Below are positions 60,732-64,000 of a DNA stretch of 64,000 nucleotides, in pieces (position 1 is the first letter of the stretch; each line of letters begins with the position of its first letter). Source of the stretch: Proales similis (Eukaryota; Rotifera; Eurotatoria; Ploima; Proalidae). Below the pieces are notes generated by a model that worked only from the letters and a program-made list of their open reading frames with translations, was not told the DNA's origin and did not search any database. The stretch lies in assembly GCA_019059635.1 (NCBI GenBank), contig JAGVRJ010000012.1:744001-808000 (forward strand). The letters are read 5' to 3'. The position numbers and the translations under genes are program-made.

Positions 60732-61154
60732 TTGGCAACCTAAAAAAATGAACACGTCACTTATAATAAACCAACGTATATTTATACAGGTCGAATAAAA
60801 TTATGACACGTCGGCGTATAGTAGTGTCAACTAAATTGGATCAAATTACTTCTCTTTCAACCCATATGATACTACCTTCAGATAATTCCAAATTCACATC
60901 GTGATAGTATTGTTTTTTTAGATTTCTCTTAATAGTTTTAATTATTTAATTTTTAACAACAGATTACAAGTCATTTATAATTTCTCAGCTCTTGAATAAG
61001 TTGGCTTCATGCATAATCGGTTATAATAATATATTTGAGCATAAAATTGCTTTCAAAGCCACATATTTAAGAAAACTCCGAGTGAATATCATAATCTTGG
61101 TTTGATTTCATTTCAATATTCGAATCCTGTTAAATTTACATAGAACTCAACAAA
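60732..61154. promoter_or_regulatory. Divergent promoter region, RPP21-like / SMIM14
   Basis: About 420 bp between two divergent start codons. Both promoters should be here. No specific element could be assigned. Confidence 0.35.
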
Positions 61155-61526
61155 ATGTCTGGAGGAGAAGACTTCTGCGAGTTTGTTTACAATCCACTTA
61201 TGAGGCAATATCAATCTATGATGCGTCTTCTCCAGACTATTCGCGAAAGCCAAACTTCAGAATGCAACGATATCGAATGTTTTAGCCCAAACGACCCCAA
61301 TAGCTATCTTGGCAACCTTTCTGACCAACCTTTTTTTACTAGTTTCGGGTTTATCATGGTCCTTTGGACTTTATTCGCAGCGGCTATGTTTCTCTTCAGA
61401 CCAAACAGTTTCAGAGACAGAAGAAATACCCATTCACAAAAAAATCGTAAGCCAAATGGCAATTTACCAAACTTTAACTCTCGTGAAGGAAATGATGACA
61501 GAGATGATGACTCGGCAGTATCTTAA
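61155..61526 (+). CDS. SMIM14: SMIM14, small integral membrane protein 14
   Basis: One exon, 123 aa. SMIM14 is a conserved single-pass ER membrane protein needed for mouse embryonic development; its biochemical role is unclear. The N-terminal cysteine pattern fits the family: EDFCEFVYNPLMRQYQSMM, then LLQTIRESQTSECNDIEC. One membrane helix (TSFGFIMVLWTLFAAAMFLF) is followed by the conserved RP (FRPNSFRD) and a hydrophilic, acidic tail (DDRDDDSAVS). It is slightly longer than human SMIM14 (99 aa), mainly in the linker before the helix and in the tail. Confidence 0.88.
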   Translation: MSGGEDFCEFVYNPLMRQYQSMMRLLQTIRESQTSECNDIECFSPNDPNSYLGNLSDQPFFTSFGFIMVLWTLFAAAMFLFRPNSFRDRRNTHSQKNRKPNGNLPNFNSREGNDDRDDDSAVS

Positions 61527-62349
61527 CTTTCTTTAAAAAAATTTTCAAGAATGTACATAGAAGGCCAATTTCTTATCGATCAAGTTATCTTTTTTATGTT
61601 AGGCCTAAGCTTTACCATAACAAAGCCTTCGGTGAGTAACATAACGCCCATTATTTTATAAGCAACAGGTATCATCCTATATAAATTCCTTAAATATTAT
61701 ACTACTGTTCGCTTAAAATATAAGAGAAAAATAAAATTTTTTTTTGAAATATCTTTATCCAAAAATAATGTCAATTTCATCCATAAGCTTTCAATATATT
61801 GGTGGTCATCTCTAAAAAGAAAAGAATTGTTTTATAAAAAAATGAATTGTTAATTCAGATTCTTTTTTGGTTTATAACAAGCCAGAAAAGCCAAGCAATC
61901 GAATTCAATCATCTCTGTCTAGATTTTTGTTTTAGCTTTACCTACAGTTTAATTTTTCTGTTTCTGACAGAGAGAAGGGTGGAAATTTGCTAGTGTGTGT
62001 ATTTTTCTTGAGCTTGTTTTCTCGTAGCAAACTTTTTTCAATCCCAGATTGACAATTTTCTTCCGTAGCAAAGGGCTTATTGATTATTGAGTCAGTTTGT
62101 TAGTTCTCAGATAATTGGGTCTTTTGCATTTACTATTGAATGCTTTTTATTTGGGATATTTCTTTTCATGCCACAGATGCTTGAAGCTTTATCGACCGTT
62201 AGTTCAGAATCGATCACCTTACAAATTACTACGTATTATGTGTTCGGTTATACATACAAAAAAAACTATTCGAGGATATTTATAGTCAAATATGGAAATA
62301 CTCAAGGTATTTTTACTTTTAAGGGGCAATTCTAAGCCTATTACCTCGA
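61527..62349. other. Intergenic, SMIM14 / coiled-coil gene
   Basis: About 820 bp between convergent genes. A short hydrophobic frame opens at 61551 (MYIEGQFLIDQVIFFMLGLS) and reaches a GTGAGT donor, giving about 40 residues if a 36-nt intron is removed. It vaguely recalls the membrane half of OSTC, but it lacks the rest of that protein and I do not call it a gene. A hydrophobic plus-strand frame at 62087-62335 has no recognisable content. Confidence 0.35.
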
Positions 62350-63942
62350 TTACCATTTACTGCCCTTATCGCATGATATCTCGTTTCGAATAAAGCAAGG
62401 GACTTTATAAGTGGTTTGCTCAACTTACAGCATTATCGTTATTTGTACGCATAAGGCGCTCTATTCGTTCCACATCGTTTCTCAGCTTTTCATATTCTTG
62501 ACTCCTTTAATTCTGGTTAATTAAAAGATAAAATCAATAAACTGTTAATTAATAAAATTGCCTCGTTTTAACTTCACTAGTTAGACCTTTTTTTGTTTCT
62601 TCACTGTTCTGTTCAAGCTTCAAATTTTTTCGAGAAATATATGAAAATCAATTCACAAATTATCAATTATCAAAGCTCACCGTATCCTGCCTTCTTATAA
62701 GTTCATATTGGAAGTCTTTTGATTCCTGGCGGATGCCTTCCACTGTCTTTTCTAGTTGATTTATCTTTTCTACATTTTGATCCAGGCTTTTTTTAGTATC
62801 TTCTTTGACCTTTAGCAAATAATCAAAATTTAAAAAATGAATTGAAAACCAGACGTAAGACAGAAAAGAAGCACAAATCAACATCATCAGTAATATGAGT
62901 AGAAAAATAATCATTTAGTTCAAATTTGTAGCTGTGGTTGACAGCTCATGTAGGATGAGAAGATTTTTTGCGGGTATTTCTGTCGGTCAACCATCTTAAT
63001 TGTTACCATATTAATCTGCTTCATAAAAGTTTCGTTTTGAAGACCAATTTGATATTTCATTGAATCCTCCACTTTTTTTGAAGCTTTTTCATGGTCTGCT
63101 TTGAGTTCATCCAGACGTTTACGATTGTTTGTCTCGTGTTCTTCTTGGGTCATTTTTAACTTAGTTTGCCCTTCATCAAAGTGGCGTAAAAGACGATCTG
63201 TTTCTTCCTTTAACTTCCAATCCGCTCTTTAGGGTAAATAAATACGTAGAAGAAAATGTAAAACTTCTTTACGCGTTTATCCCTATCTCGGTTATTTTCT
63301 TCAGCATCGTTTATTTTAGAGTTGATTTCTTCAATGCGTTGGTTAAAAGTCGGAATTTGAATATTTTCTATCTTAAACATGGTGTCATTCAACTCTTTGA
63401 CTTTTTCTTCTGCATTTTTTGAAGCATCTATCTGAGACTTAAGGCGGTTTCTTATTTCTTTAATGTCCGCTTCATTTTTTTCGAGATCTCCCTTAAACTG
63501 TTCATGTTTTTTGATAGTTCTATCAAGTTCTTGTCGGCTTGCAAACTGATTTTGTGATACAGATAAAGTTTAAAGACACAATTACAACAACTAAGAGCTA
63601 TTTTTAATAAACAGCACAACAAAGCAAACCTGTTCGCGAGTTTCGTTCATGCGGGTGCTGAGGTTTCCGATCGTCGATTGAAAAGACTGCATTGATTGTG
63701 TAAACTTTTCATTATAGTTTTCTAATCGTTCGTTCATGTCTTTTTCACTTGTTTTTCTGAATATCAATGCGTGAGGAATCCGGTTTGATAACTACACAAC
63801 ATAAGCAGAATTTAAACCTTGCTTTGATTTCGGCACTGAGAATCTTTTCAAACTGTTTGCTTCGCTCTTCGCTCTGCTTTTCAATCAAATTAAGGCCTTC
63901 ATTTAATTTTCTTATGGAATCAGTGGTCTTGGTACTTATTTC
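62350..63942 (-). CDS. Coiled-coil protein, 5' end beyond the window
   Basis: Eight visible exons (63942-63818, 63756-63630, 63545-63273, 63213-63007, 62809-62681, 62617-62562, 62504-62429, 62364-62350) give at least 335 residues. The first visible exon begins after an AAG acceptor, so further exons lie past 64000. Nearly the whole product is a charged coiled coil (KTSEKDMNERLENYNEKFTQ, then SFQSTIGNLSTRMNETREQ). The pattern faintly resembles SF-assemblin-type fibre proteins, which I would not assert. The intron after exon 62617-62562 uses a GC donor (AG|GCAATT). The last 15-nt exon (GSKW) is tentative. The 197-nt intron 63006-62810 contains an in-frame hydrophobic stretch. No enzymatic domain is visible; a cytoskeletal role is likely but unproven. 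Confidence 0.65.
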
Positions 63943-64000
63943 CTTAAAAAATTATCAAATTTGATCGTTATAGGTCCAAAATGCAGATTGGTTCAAATCA

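Noticed and set aside
61551-61720. Small hydrophobic gene resembling the C-terminal half of OSTC
   Set aside because: Only one membrane-like segment is present, it needs a 36-nt intron, and the conserved N-terminal half of OSTC is absent.

Overview
This window is animal nuclear DNA: AT-rich, densely packed, with genes on both strands split by very short introns. I rebuilt 20 protein genes by hand from splice sites and reading frame, containing 81 introns. Most introns are 44-75 nt. Multi-exon models close in frame, and many give proteins of nearly the same length as the human counterpart (WDR92 355 aa, PDCL 293 aa, RBKS 318 aa). The set includes CLPTM1, cordon-bleu, CCHCR1, STAM, SMIM14 and a Shaw-type potassium channel, which points to a bilaterian animal. 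The compactness would suit a reduced spiralian such as an orthonectid, but I cannot name the species from sequence alone.

Layout. 0.3-12.6 kb: CLPTM1 (-), NME6 (+), COBL (-), a gene-poor 3.9 kb stretch, ZFPL1 (+). 13.5-29 kb: WDR92 (-), an ATP-grasp ligase (-), ribokinase RBKS (-), PDCL (+), NOP9 (+), CCHCR1 (-) and a coiled-coil protein with a C-terminal CAP-Gly domain (-). 29-30 kb: possible remnants of a broken gene. 30.3-52.0 kb: one tandem satellite array, about 116 copies of a 186-187 bp monomer, with diverged inverted monomers at its left edge and higher-order duplications inside. 52.6-58.6 kb: a tight plus-strand cluster of STAM, NDUFS3, MRPL36, a Shaw-type Kv channel and COX19. 58.8-64 kb: a p24/TMED protein (-), a small RNase P/MRP Rpp21-family protein (-) spread over four short exons, SMIM14 (+), and a long coiled-coil gene (-) that runs off the right edge.

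The genes are mostly housekeeping: membrane traffic (CLPTM1, ZFPL1, TMED, STAM), mitochondrial function (NDUFS3, MRPL36, COX19, probably NME6), RNA processing (NOP9, RPP21), actin and centriole/cilium biology (COBL, CCHCR1, CAP-Gly protein, WDR92). The most unusual features are the satellite array with an internal dyad and a 15-monomer duplication; a Kv channel whose selectivity filter reads GSGD instead of GYGD and whose S4 has lost half its charges; and a genome-wide-looking preference for AAG over CAG at 3' splice sites. No tRNA, rRNA, CRISPR or recognisable intact transposon was seen.
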